Below, piece by piece: positions 1 to 5,130 of a stretch of DNA of 6,204 nucleotides. The notes beneath the pieces were generated by a model that was not told the DNA's origin, searched no databases, and worked only from the letters and a program-made list of their open reading frames with translations. The number at the start of each line of letters is the position of its first letter. Position 1 is the stretch's first letter. The stretch covers positions 1-6,204 of the forward strand of contig JAOZPY010000174.1 in the NCBI GenBank assembly GCA_029932495.1, written 5' to 3'. The DNA comes from Desulfobacterales bacterium. Its GTDB lineage: Bacteria > Desulfobacterota > Desulfobacteria > Desulfobacterales > JAFDCJ01. A program made the position numbers and the translations under genes.

Positions 1-203
1 TTGATATGGATGCCCGCCCGAGTGACGCCATTGCGCTGGCACTGCGGTTTGACGCCCCTATTTACGTTGAAGACGTGGTGATGAAAAAATCGAAAATCAG
101 CGATGAGACCGCCGAGGTGGTCGACACCAGTGAAGAGGGGAAAAAATGGGCTGACTACCTGGCCAACCTGTCCCCGGATGATTTCGGAAAATACAAGGTA
201 TGA
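1..203 (+). CDS. Bifunctional nuclease (BFN/DUF151) domain protein, C-terminal fragment
   Basis: The reading frame is open from the window edge (first whole codon GAT at 3-5) to TGA at 201-203, giving the last 66 residues of a longer protein. The segment DMDARPSDAIALALR carries the hallmark of the bifunctional nuclease domain (DUF151), where the conserved D-x-RPSDAIALA stretch lies near the end of the roughly 130-residue fold. It is followed by the usual strand (APIYVEDVV) and an acidic tail with a conserved-looking end (KKWADYLANLSPDDFGKYKV). Family members are small soluble cytoplasmic proteins; a plant homologue was reported to have DNase and RNase activity, but the bacterial role is not established. 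The ATG at 6 is internal and not the start; the true start lies upstream of the window. A terminator 135 nt downstream closes this transcription unit. Confidence 0.88.
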   Translation, partial: DMDARPSDAIALALRFDAPIYVEDVVMKKSKISDETAEVVDTSEEGKKWADYLANLSPDDFGKYKV

Positions 204-337
204 CGGAATCGAAAAAAATTTACTGCCGAGCTCGCAGAGAGCGCAAAGAAAGGATAGAAAAATATCTAGGCTTCGCTTTTAGAGTTGCGTCCTGACAAGC
301 CACCGGCAACGGCCAAAGTATTTTATCATTCGGCATC
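204..337 (+). other. 3' region of the BFN transcript, no supported gene
   Basis: This stretch lies between the BFN stop and the terminator. A 31-codon frame (ATG 200-202, TGA 293-295) overlaps the BFN stop as ATGA, the arrangement used for translational coupling. Its composition is highly basic (RARRERKERIEK) and I recognise no family. The purine-rich run around 231-256 (cgcagagagcgcaaagaaa) resembles a low-complexity intergenic repeat that I recall as common in such genomes. It may therefore be untranslated repeat debris rather than a gene. Confidence 0.3.
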
Positions 338-368
338 AAAGCGTCCCGGTTTTCAGGGCGCTTTTTTT
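338..368 (+). terminator. Intrinsic terminator after the BFN gene
   Basis: AAAGCGTCC (338-346) pairs with GGGCGCTTT (356-364) as a 9-bp stem with one G-T wobble, around a 9-nt loop (347-355). A run of seven T (362-368) follows. This is a standard Rho-independent terminator for the plus-strand BFN transcript. The A-rich start of the stem gives only three A on the opposite strand, so it is probably one-directional. Confidence 0.85.
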
Positions 369-463
369 GTTGTGCGCTCGGATACCGGCACTGATAGTGT
401 GGCTTTATTTTTGGAAAATTCTTGAAAAAAAGAGATTTTCAAAGATTTTGGTCAAAAAGAAAA

Positions 464-485
464 TTGTTGATAACTTGTTGATAAC
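464..485. repeat. Exact tandem repeat of an 11-bp unit
   Basis: TTGTTGATAAC occurs at 464-474 and again without a gap at 475-485. The 11-bp period is about one helical turn, so a protein binding each copy would sit on nearly the same face. Each copy holds TGTTGATAA, the reverse complement of TTATCAACA, which differs from the DnaA-box consensus TTATCCACA at one base. Confidence 0.9.
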
Positions 486-710
486 GATCGATCTGACCGG
501 AATTAATAGATAAATTCTTTTTCCTGCTGAGCCTTTTATTTTCATGGCCTGGCTGAAAGGTCAGAGATATTTTCATTGATTTCAGTCAGCTGGATATTGT
601 CGATAACCCTTTGCGAAATACCCGGGAAAACTGGCTAACCCGGTTTGACAGTCGCAAGAGATCCCTGTAAACAAATTAAATAATCGGTTCAATCCTCAAA
701 TGTTCATAAC
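465..710. promoter_or_regulatory. Cluster of four DnaA-box-like motifs (TGTNNATAAC)
   Basis: The copies are TGTTGATAAC at 465-474 and 476-485, TGTCGATAAC at 598-607 and TGTTCATAAC at 701-710, all in the same direction. Read on the minus strand they are GTTATCAACA twice, GTTATCGACA and GTTATGAACA. Against the DnaA box TTATCCACA these have one, one, one and two mismatches. I noticed no further copy elsewhere in the window. AT-rich DNA and GATC sites lie beside the tandem pair. A role as DnaA-binding region, origin part or other regulator site is inference; no dnaA, dnaN or rpmH gene is in view. Confidence 0.35.
628..673 (+). promoter_or_regulatory. Possible weak sigma-70 promoter with dyad over the -35
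   Basis: A perfect -35 hexamer TTGACA (645-650) is followed after 17 nt by TAAACA (668-673), a poor -10 matching TATAAT at three positions. The inverted repeat AAACTGG (628-634) / CCGGTTT (640-646), with one T-G wobble and a 5-nt centre, overlaps the first two bases of the -35. It could be an operator. A transcript from here would run through 680-924 toward the response regulator. Confidence 0.3.
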
Positions 711-834
711 TGATTGGCCGGGCCACCCCCACACCGCCTGTTACACCCCCGGCGACCTGAACCAGATGGAAGGTGGCGGCATCATTTCATACTTGTGTAA
801 CCACTGTATATTGTATATATATCTTCCTTAACCC

Positions 835-846
835 ACAATATATTGT
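835..846. promoter_or_regulatory. 12-bp palindrome at the -35, candidate operator
   Basis: ACAATATATTGT is a perfect 12-bp palindrome whose last base is the first base of the -35 hexamer of the next promoter. The half site TATATTGT (839-846) is repeated at 807-814, 32 bp upstream, which is close to three helical turns. This arrangement suits a dimeric regulator binding on one face of the DNA. No regulator can be named. Confidence 0.4.
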
Positions 847-874
847 TGACAGCGGATTTGCCATCGGATAGAAT
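846..874 (+). promoter_or_regulatory. Strong sigma-70 promoter of the response-regulator gene
   Basis: TTGACA (846-851) is a perfect -35. After exactly 17 nt comes TAGAAT (869-874), one mismatch from TATAAT. The expected start of transcription is near 881-882, giving a leader of about 43 nt before the ATG at 925. This is the best promoter in the window. Confidence 0.8.
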
Positions 875-924
875 TGGACTATTAATACTGGTCAAGCGGT
901 TCATCCAAAATTCCGGAGAAAACC

Positions 925-1290
925 ATGTGCACAATTCTTGTTATTGATGATGAGAAAGGGATTCTGCAGATCATCCGCCAGGCCCTGACGAAGTTCGGGC
1001 ACAATGTCGAAACAGCGGATAATGGCAATGAGGGAATCCAGAAATTTGATGGCGGCAGCTACGACATCGTGATTACCGACATCCGCATGCCGGGCATTGA
1101 CGGTAATGGAGTGGTGCAGCATATCCGCCAATCGGACAAAAAGGCGGTTCCCGTCATCGCGATCTCCGGCACCCCCTGGATGCAGGAAGCCGATAACTTT
1201 GACCTGGTTTTGCAGAAACCCTTTCCCCTGCGTGAGCTGGTTGACTCCATCCACACCCTGGCGCCGGCAAAAGCGATGCTGGCCTCTTAA
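925..1290 (+). CDS. Stand-alone response regulator, receiver domain only
   Basis: This 121-residue protein is a single CheY-like receiver (REC) domain with no DNA-binding or enzymatic output domain. The acidic pocket is D8-D9 (VIDDE), the phospho-acceptor is D52 (VITDIRMPG), the switch hydroxyl residue is S81 (AISGT) and the conserved lysine is K98 (QKPF). It should accept a phosphoryl group from a histidine kinase and act through protein contacts in the cytoplasm. ATG 925 is preceded by GGAG (915-918) with 6-nt spacing and a strong promoter at 846-874. One oddity is that only 17 residues separate S81 from K98, against 22 in the receiver of the kinase encoded nearby, so the alpha4 region is short. 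The residue at the usual Tyr/Phe switch position is V95. The hybrid kinase at 1821-3602 is the obvious candidate partner, but that pairing is inference. Confidence 0.92.
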   Translation: MCTILVIDDEKGILQIIRQALTKFGHNVETADNGNEGIQKFDGGSYDIVITDIRMPGIDGNGVVQHIRQSDKKAVPVIAISGTPWMQEADNFDLVLQKPFPLRELVDSIHTLAPAKAMLAS

Positions 1291-1317
1291 CCCTTTTCCA
1301 TTTTTATCCACCCCCCG

Positions 1318-1575
1318 TCAATGGGGATGTTCCTCCTTGAGAAAAAGGCGGTGGTATTCAGATTCAGACAGGTGGTTTTTCATAATGCGGTGAATCAGCT
1401 CAAAAATTTCCTCGAGTTCCGCATCTGTCATTCGTTTGGTGATGACGGACATGAACTGGTCGTCGGAAAATTTTTGAAGATAGTAGATGATCGTATTTTC
1501 ATCGGTTTCGCGATCTGCGCCGAATCCCACCAGGCCGCTGTAATTTTCAACAAAGTCGTGGCTGTGAAATGTCAT
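1318..1575 (-). CDS. Small conserved-looking cytoplasmic protein, function unknown
   Basis: This is an 85-residue soluble protein with no signal peptide, membrane segment or cysteine. It has an aromatic and histidine-rich start (MTFHSHDFVENYSGLVGFG), a middle part IIYYLQKFSDDQF, then two probable amphipathic helices (TDAELEEIFELIHRIMKNHL and SESEYHRLFLKEE). I recall similar short 'cytoplasmic protein' entries in sulfate-reducing Desulfobacterota, but I cannot name a domain and give no function. ATG at 1575 is the only reasonable start, because an in-frame TGA lies six codons upstream (1591-1593). There is no clear Shine-Dalgarno, only a T-rich run, so initiation may be weak or regulated. The stop lies 27 bp from the stop of the convergent response regulator. 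It sits on the kinase strand, 245 bp after the kinase stop, with candidate terminators between. Confidence 0.75.
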   Translation of the reverse strand: MTFHSHDFVENYSGLVGFGADRETDENTIIYYLQKFSDDQFMSVITKRMTDAELEEIFELIHRIMKNHLSESEYHRLFLKEEHPH

Positions 1576-1820
1576 ATTAAAAAAATTGGTTCAGGGTAAA
1601 CCGCCTGCGGCGGGCCAGAATGCCAGGAAGCTGGAAAGCTTAAGTAAGGATAAAAAGCCTCATCGCTTTCCGGCCTCCCAGCGTCATAGCGTTTCCTTGG
1701 TATGAGTAGGGTTTAAGGATTACACCCCCAATGTATTTTCTGCAAAAATAGCGTATTGGAAGGAAAAAAGAAAGCAGAAAATTGGACCGCTGGAAATGAA
1801 ATGTTTTTACCGGGGGGCGT
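1576..1820 (-). other. Structured intergenic region ahead of the 85-residue gene
   Basis: No gene is supported here. On the minus strand several hairpins can form. One is the terminator-like element at 1762-1791. A second pairs AAAGC with GCTTT around GATGAG (1654-1669) and is followed by further T. A third is the GC-rich hairpin CCGCC-GCA-GGCGG (1601-1613) followed by TTTA. The near-perfect inverted repeat GCTGGAAAGC (1630-1639) / GCTTTCCGGC (1665-1674), continued by GGA/TCC after one mismatch, shares its 1665-1669 arm with the second hairpin. The two folds therefore exclude each other. Confidence 0.4.
1762..1791 (-). terminator. Candidate weak intrinsic terminator after the hybrid kinase
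   Basis: Read on the minus strand, AGCGG (1791-1787) pairs with CTGCT (1777-1773) around a 9-nt loop with one G-U pair. It is followed by a T-rich run with six consecutive T. It lies about 30 nt past the kinase stop. The stem is only 5 bp, so termination may be partial and some read-through into the small gene is possible. Confidence 0.4.
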
Positions 1821-3602
1821 TCAGTTGTAGAAAGCTTCTTTACGCTCATCCAGAACGGTGCGGATGGTGTTTGCCAGTTCATCCTTGACCATGGGCTTCA
1901 TGATAAATTTTTCAATTCCCATGGCCAGTGCCTTTTCCTCGTCGATGGTTTCATTAAAACCGGTGCATAAAACCACCGGCACCCGGGGATTGATCTCCAT
2001 CATTTTGCGTGCCAGTTGATCGCCTGTCAGCTTGGGCATGGTCATATCCGTGATCACCAGGTCAAAGCGTTCCGGTTGGGCGGCAAACTCCTCCAGTGCT
2101 TCCTGGCTGTCGGTTTTGCAGGTGACTTTATAGCCCAGGCGTTCCAGCAGCCTTTGTCCGATATCGATGATTTGCTCTTCATCATCAATCAACAGGATGC
2201 GTTCGTGGCCTTTTGTGGTGGCCGGTGATTTATTTTCTTCGGTTACGATATCGACGTCGTCAATGACCGGCAGCAAGACACTGAAGGTGGAACCGATACC
2301 CGGACGGCTGTTTACAGAGATGTCGCCGCCGTGGTTTTTGACGATGCCGTGGATGACCGACAACCCCAGACCGGTTCCTTTGCCCTGCTTTTTTGTGGTA
2401 TAATAAGGTTCAAATATGCGCTCCAGAACTTCAGGTTCCATGCCATGGCCGCTGTCTTTGACCGTCAGGCGCAGGTGCCTGCCGTGTTTCATCCCCACCC
2501 GTTCCGTTGCTTCCTGGTAACTGAGATCAATTTCTTCCAGGCTGACTTCGAGTCTTCCCCCGATATCCTGCATGGCATGGTAGGCATTGGTGCATAAATT
2601 CATAATTACCTGGTGGATCTGGGTCGGGTCTCCCATGATTGCACCGCAATTCTTGTCGATCCGGGAGATGATTTCGATGGATGTTGGTATGGTGGCCCGC
2701 AGCAGCTTGAGGACTTCTTTGATGAGATATTGAACTTTGAGGGGTTTGCGTTCCTTGCCGCTTTGCCGGCTGAAGGTCAGAATTTGCTGGACCAGTTCCT
2801 TGGCCCGGTTGGTGGCCTTGAGGACCTCTTCCAGGTTCTGGTGGGCCTGACTGTCTTCTGGCAGGTCATCCATGGTCAGCTCGGTATATCCCACAATCGG
2901 AAACAGAATGTTATTGAAATCATGTGCAATTCCCCCGGCCAGGGTGCCGATGGCCTGCAGCTTCATAACCTGTTGCAGCTGCCTTTCAGAGCGTGCCAGG
3001 GCCTTGGTTCTTTCTTCCACCTTTTTTTCGAGCATGGTGTTCTGGTGCCGCAGCATCCGATAGAATTCAAGGCTTTCAAGTGCATTGGCGGTGTTGAGCA
3101 AGATGATGGACAGTAATGTCAGGGAGTTATCGGGCAAAATGTTGCGTTCGTTCGGCAGAAGCCCGACAAACATTCCCCGAATCCGCGAATAAGTGGCAAT
3201 CACGTGCAGAACGAGTTGACGGGAATGGTCATGGGACGCAACGGTCAAACCGCGTTTTTCACGAATGGCCCAGGCAAAAAATCCCTTATCGATCATGTAG
3301 CTCACCTGATCTTCCACAAACCGGGTCTTTCCAGCCGGGTTGCATACGGTCAAGCCAAAATCGGATTTTTCCTCATCGACCAGGTACAACGCATTGGCTT
3401 CAAATGGTATCAGGTATTGGATTCTCTTTTCGGCTTCCTTTAAAATCGTTTCCGGCCCATAACCCTTATTGATGTTTTTCTGGAAATCTCCCAGCGACAG
3501 CGCAAGCTCCAGCGCATTCTGGGTATGGCGCTGGCTTTCCTCCAGGTACTCGATGCGCGCCTGAAGCTTTTCAGGGTCCATATTTAGTTTGCGGTTTACC
3601 AT
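1821..3602 (-). CDS. Hybrid sensor histidine kinase (GAF-HisKA-HATPase-receiver)
   Basis: This 593-residue cytoplasmic kinase has no membrane segment. Using the ATG at 3602, a GAF-like sensor spans about 33-178 and a coiled-coil linker (MLEKKVEERTKALARSERQL) about 185-210. The HisKA domain follows, with phospho-acceptor H227 in GGIAHDFNN. The ATPase domain runs about 325-447, with N-box N335/N339 (MNLCTNA), D-box D383-G385-G387 (DSGHGM), F-box FEPYYTT near 397 and G-box GTGLGLS near 410. The C-terminal receiver (about 467-590) has D473-D474, phospho-acceptor D519 (VITDMTMP), T547 and K569, all intact. It should sense a cytoplasmic signal through GAF, autophosphorylate and pass the phosphoryl group to its own receiver and perhaps onward. 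The start is uncertain. ATG 3602 lies 4 nt after the HDOD stop with AAGGA very close to it. TTG 3638 has AGGTGA at 9 nt but overlaps the HDOD gene. ATG 3581 (MDPEKLQ) is also possible. Confidence 0.93.
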   Translation of the reverse strand: MVNRKLNMDPEKLQARIEYLEESQRHTQNALELALSLGDFQKNINKGYGPETILKEAEKRIQYLIPFEANALYLVDEEKSDFGLTVCNPAGKTRFVEDQVSYMIDKGFFAWAIREKRGLTVASHDHSRQLVLHVIATYSRIRGMFVGLLPNERNILPDNSLTLLSIILLNTANALESLEFYRMLRHQNTMLEKKVEERTKALARSERQLQQVMKLQAIGTLAGGIAHDFNNILFPIVGYTELTMDDLPEDSQAHQNLEEVLKATNRAKELVQQILTFSRQSGKERKPLKVQYLIKEVLKLLRATIPTSIEIISRIDKNCGAIMGDPTQIHQVIMNLCTNAYHAMQDIGGRLEVSLEEIDLSYQEATERVGMKHGRHLRLTVKDSGHGMEPEVLERIFEPYYTTKKQGKGTGLGLSVIHGIVKNHGGDISVNSRPGIGSTFSVLLPVIDDVDIVTEENKSPATTKGHERILLIDDEEQIIDIGQRLLERLGYKVTCKTDSQEALEEFAAQPERFDLVITDMTMPKLTGDQLARKMMEINPRVPVVLCTGFNETIDEEKALAMGIEKFIMKPMVKDELANTIRTVLDERKEAFYN

Positions 3603-3606
3603 ATCC

Positions 3607-4830
3607 TTAGACGTGTAATATGGATTCCAGGGATGCAAACTGGTGACTCACCTGCCCGACCACATTTTCAAAACAGCTAGGGGAAAGCTCAAGATTTTCC
3701 CAGGCATTGTGATCGAGCGGCGGGACAAATTTTTCTCCGCTGCTGCCAATTCCAAGGCTGTTGACGATAATATCGGCCAAGTGTACAAGCGCTGCCGGGA
3801 TGGGCTGTTGCGCCTTTGAAGGTCGATGGTGGTACCAGACGTTGTTTTCCAGGATGTGCGGCAGCTTCCATTGCTTCATCAGCATTTTACCCACCTCAGC
3901 ATGATTGCATCCCAGATAATCCGTTTCTTCCTCGTAAAGTAGACGGCAGCCGGATCTGGCACGGCTCAAAACATTACGCGATTCCTGTGGGAAATAGATA
4001 TAGAGTATCAATCGGCCCAGGTCATGCAGCAGTCCAGATACAAACAACTGTTCAGTCTGGGGAAAATTGCTCTGAGCTGCCAGGATCCGGGAGGCGATTC
4101 CACATGCCAGGCTATGCTTGAGAAATGAATACATGTCTATGATTTCTTTGGGGATATTTTTAAATATAGACAGTATGCTGATTCCCAGGGCAAGTGCTGA
4201 AATTTCACGGGTTCCGATCAGGGTGACGGCATGGGAGACCCTGCTGATTTTAGATGGAAATCCATAAAATGAGGAATTTACAATTTTTAACAGCAGTGCC
4301 GTTAAACTCGGGCTTCTGTTTACTACCCGGGCGATGCTGTCAGCCGAGGACATGGGATTGGCAATCACTTCGTTGAGTTCAAACACCACGGAGGGAATTT
4401 CAGGCAAAACAATCTTTTTTTTCTTCAATTTTGCTGTTAAATCCACCTTATGCTCATGGCGGGAGATCGTAAATTCCTCAATGGGCATATCATCGGCAAT
4501 ATCGGTGATGTTATGCTTGTATCGATACTGAACCGCCAAACGGCGAATTTCTTTGATTGCCGGATGATCAGGATCTGTATTGCTGAAAATGGCATCAACG
4601 GTTTTACGAATCTCATCCATAAGCTCCAGGTTTATTTCCGGTTCAAGTTGATCATCATTGCAGGTGTTCCCCTCAACCGTAACATCGGTAATGCCCCACA
4701 TCTTAAAGATGCGGATATGCTCAGCCTGGATTTCATGGCCCCGGGCCAACAGCAGCCGGCCGTTCATATCCCGCACCGCTTCAGATAAAATCAATCCAGG
4801 TTTAATTTTTTCCGTTGGGACAACAATCAT
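3607..4830 (-). CDS. HDOD domain signalling protein
   Basis: This is a 407-residue cytoplasmic protein. The N-terminal module (about 1-55, MIVVPTEKIKPGLILSEAV then GRLLLARG and IFKMWGITDVTVEG) is the type often placed ahead of HDOD and HD-GYP domains. A variable linker ends in a lysine run (KLKKKK), and the HDOD domain spans about 140-345 (LPEIPSVVFELNEVI, VNSSFYGFPSKISRVSHAVTLIG, GLLHDLGRL). HDOD domains are HD-superfamily folds linked to signalling, often beside kinases or cyclic-di-GMP proteins, and usually have no proven enzymatic activity. Here possible HD metal ligands remain: H239, H269-D270, H310, H334-H335 and D353. I chose ATG 4830 because the conserved N-terminus begins there. The frame is open back to TTG 5022, but those 64 residues look non-coding. 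GGAG lies 13 nt upstream, a long spacing. The kinase gene begins 4 nt after its stop, so the two form an operon. Confidence 0.9.
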   Translation of the reverse strand: MIVVPTEKIKPGLILSEAVRDMNGRLLLARGHEIQAEHIRIFKMWGITDVTVEGNTCNDDQLEPEINLELMDEIRKTVDAIFSNTDPDHPAIKEIRRLAVQYRYKHNITDIADDMPIEEFTISRHEHKVDLTAKLKKKKIVLPEIPSVVFELNEVIANPMSSADSIARVVNRSPSLTALLLKIVNSSFYGFPSKISRVSHAVTLIGTREISALALGISILSIFKNIPKEIIDMYSFLKHSLACGIASRILAAQSNFPQTEQLFVSGLLHDLGRLILYIYFPQESRNVLSRARSGCRLLYEEETDYLGCNHAEVGKMLMKQWKLPHILENNVWYHHRPSKAQQPIPAALVHLADIIVNSLGIGSSGEKFVPPLDHNAWENLELSPSCFENVVGQVSHQFASLESILHV

Positions 4831-5130
4831 CTTTGAACGTTTTCTCCAGATTTTAGTAGATATACCGGCCGTGTCTGTGCATACTCCGGCGCCTGGCAGA
4901 AAAAATTTCGGTGCTGCCCGCACCATGGCAGCCGGACGAGCCGGAATGAAAAACGAGGCAAATGTTTGATTCCTGCCATGCAAACCCACAGCTTCGCACC
5001 CGCTTGCAAGTTCAACGGCCAACGCGCTGACATGCTTTTGTCTTTTCGGTCGATGGCCGAAAATTCGAGCTATTCCGCTTGGGGGTCGAGATGGTCGTTG
5101 ATTTTATTATCGACCCAGGAGACTGAAAAC
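4831..5130. other. Intergenic region between hydrolase and HDOD genes
   Basis: About 300 bp with no gene I can support. It should hold the promoter of the HDOD-kinase unit, but no good -35/-10 pair is visible; TAAAAT close to the HDOD start lacks a matching -35. An inverted repeat TTTTCGGTC (5043-5051) / GGCCGAAAA (5055-5063) surrounds a 3-nt centre. Near the hydrolase stop GGGTCGA (5083-5089) is complementary to TCGACCC (5110-5116), with another GGTCG at 5093-5097. Neither has a T run in the right place for a terminator. Confidence 0.5.

Larger units (their letters stand above)
369..845. other. Long intergenic region, AT-rich with repeats and dyads
   Basis: About 480 bp with no convincing gene. 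The first part (about 405-545) is strongly AT-rich and holds a short inverted repeat, TTGAAAA (422-428) against TTTTCAA (436-442), with a 7-nt loop. Four TGTNNATAAC motifs are spread over 465-710. Three GATC sites occur, two of them back to back at 486-493 and one at 660-663. A GC-rich island at 715-780 has GCCACC (722-727) able to pair with GGTGGC (772-777). The last part (800-845) is TA-rich and leads into the promoter of the response-regulator gene. A 43-codon plus-strand frame (700-831) is open but has no ribosome binding site. Confidence 0.6.

Noticed and set aside
686..695. tRNA T-arm-like GGTTCAATCC
   Set aside because: The loop is one base short, and no acceptor stem, D-arm or anticodon arm can be placed around it.
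369..924. Known riboswitch, CRISPR array or insertion sequence in the long intergenic region
   Set aside because: No cyclic-di-GMP riboswitch core, no regularly spaced repeats beyond one tandem pair, and no transposase frame or terminal inverted repeats were found by eye.
901..1311. 136-codon minus-strand frame opposite the response regulator
   Set aside because: It is a shadow of the receiver gene, which has all catalytic residues, a ribosome site and a strong promoter on the other strand.
1313..1326. CCCC/GGGG hairpin between the convergent response regulator and small gene
   Set aside because: The stem is only 4 bp, it overlaps the end of the small gene, and no T run follows on either strand, so no terminator can be called.
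2613..3116. 167-codon plus-strand frame inside the hybrid kinase
   Set aside because: It lies wholly opposite an intact HisKA/ATPase coding region and resembles no protein family.
4831..5022. 64-residue N-terminal extension of the HDOD protein from TTG 5022
   Set aside because: The conserved HDOD N-terminal module starts at ATG 4830. The extension has no recognisable domain, is rich in Ala/Arg/Phe without pattern, and begins with a rare start codon with no good ribosome site.
5003..5022. Sigma-54-like promoter on the minus strand ahead of the HDOD gene (TTGG...TTGC)
   Set aside because: GG and GC are 11 bases apart instead of the strict 10, and the -24 element lacks the CAC, so it is not a credible sigma-54 site.
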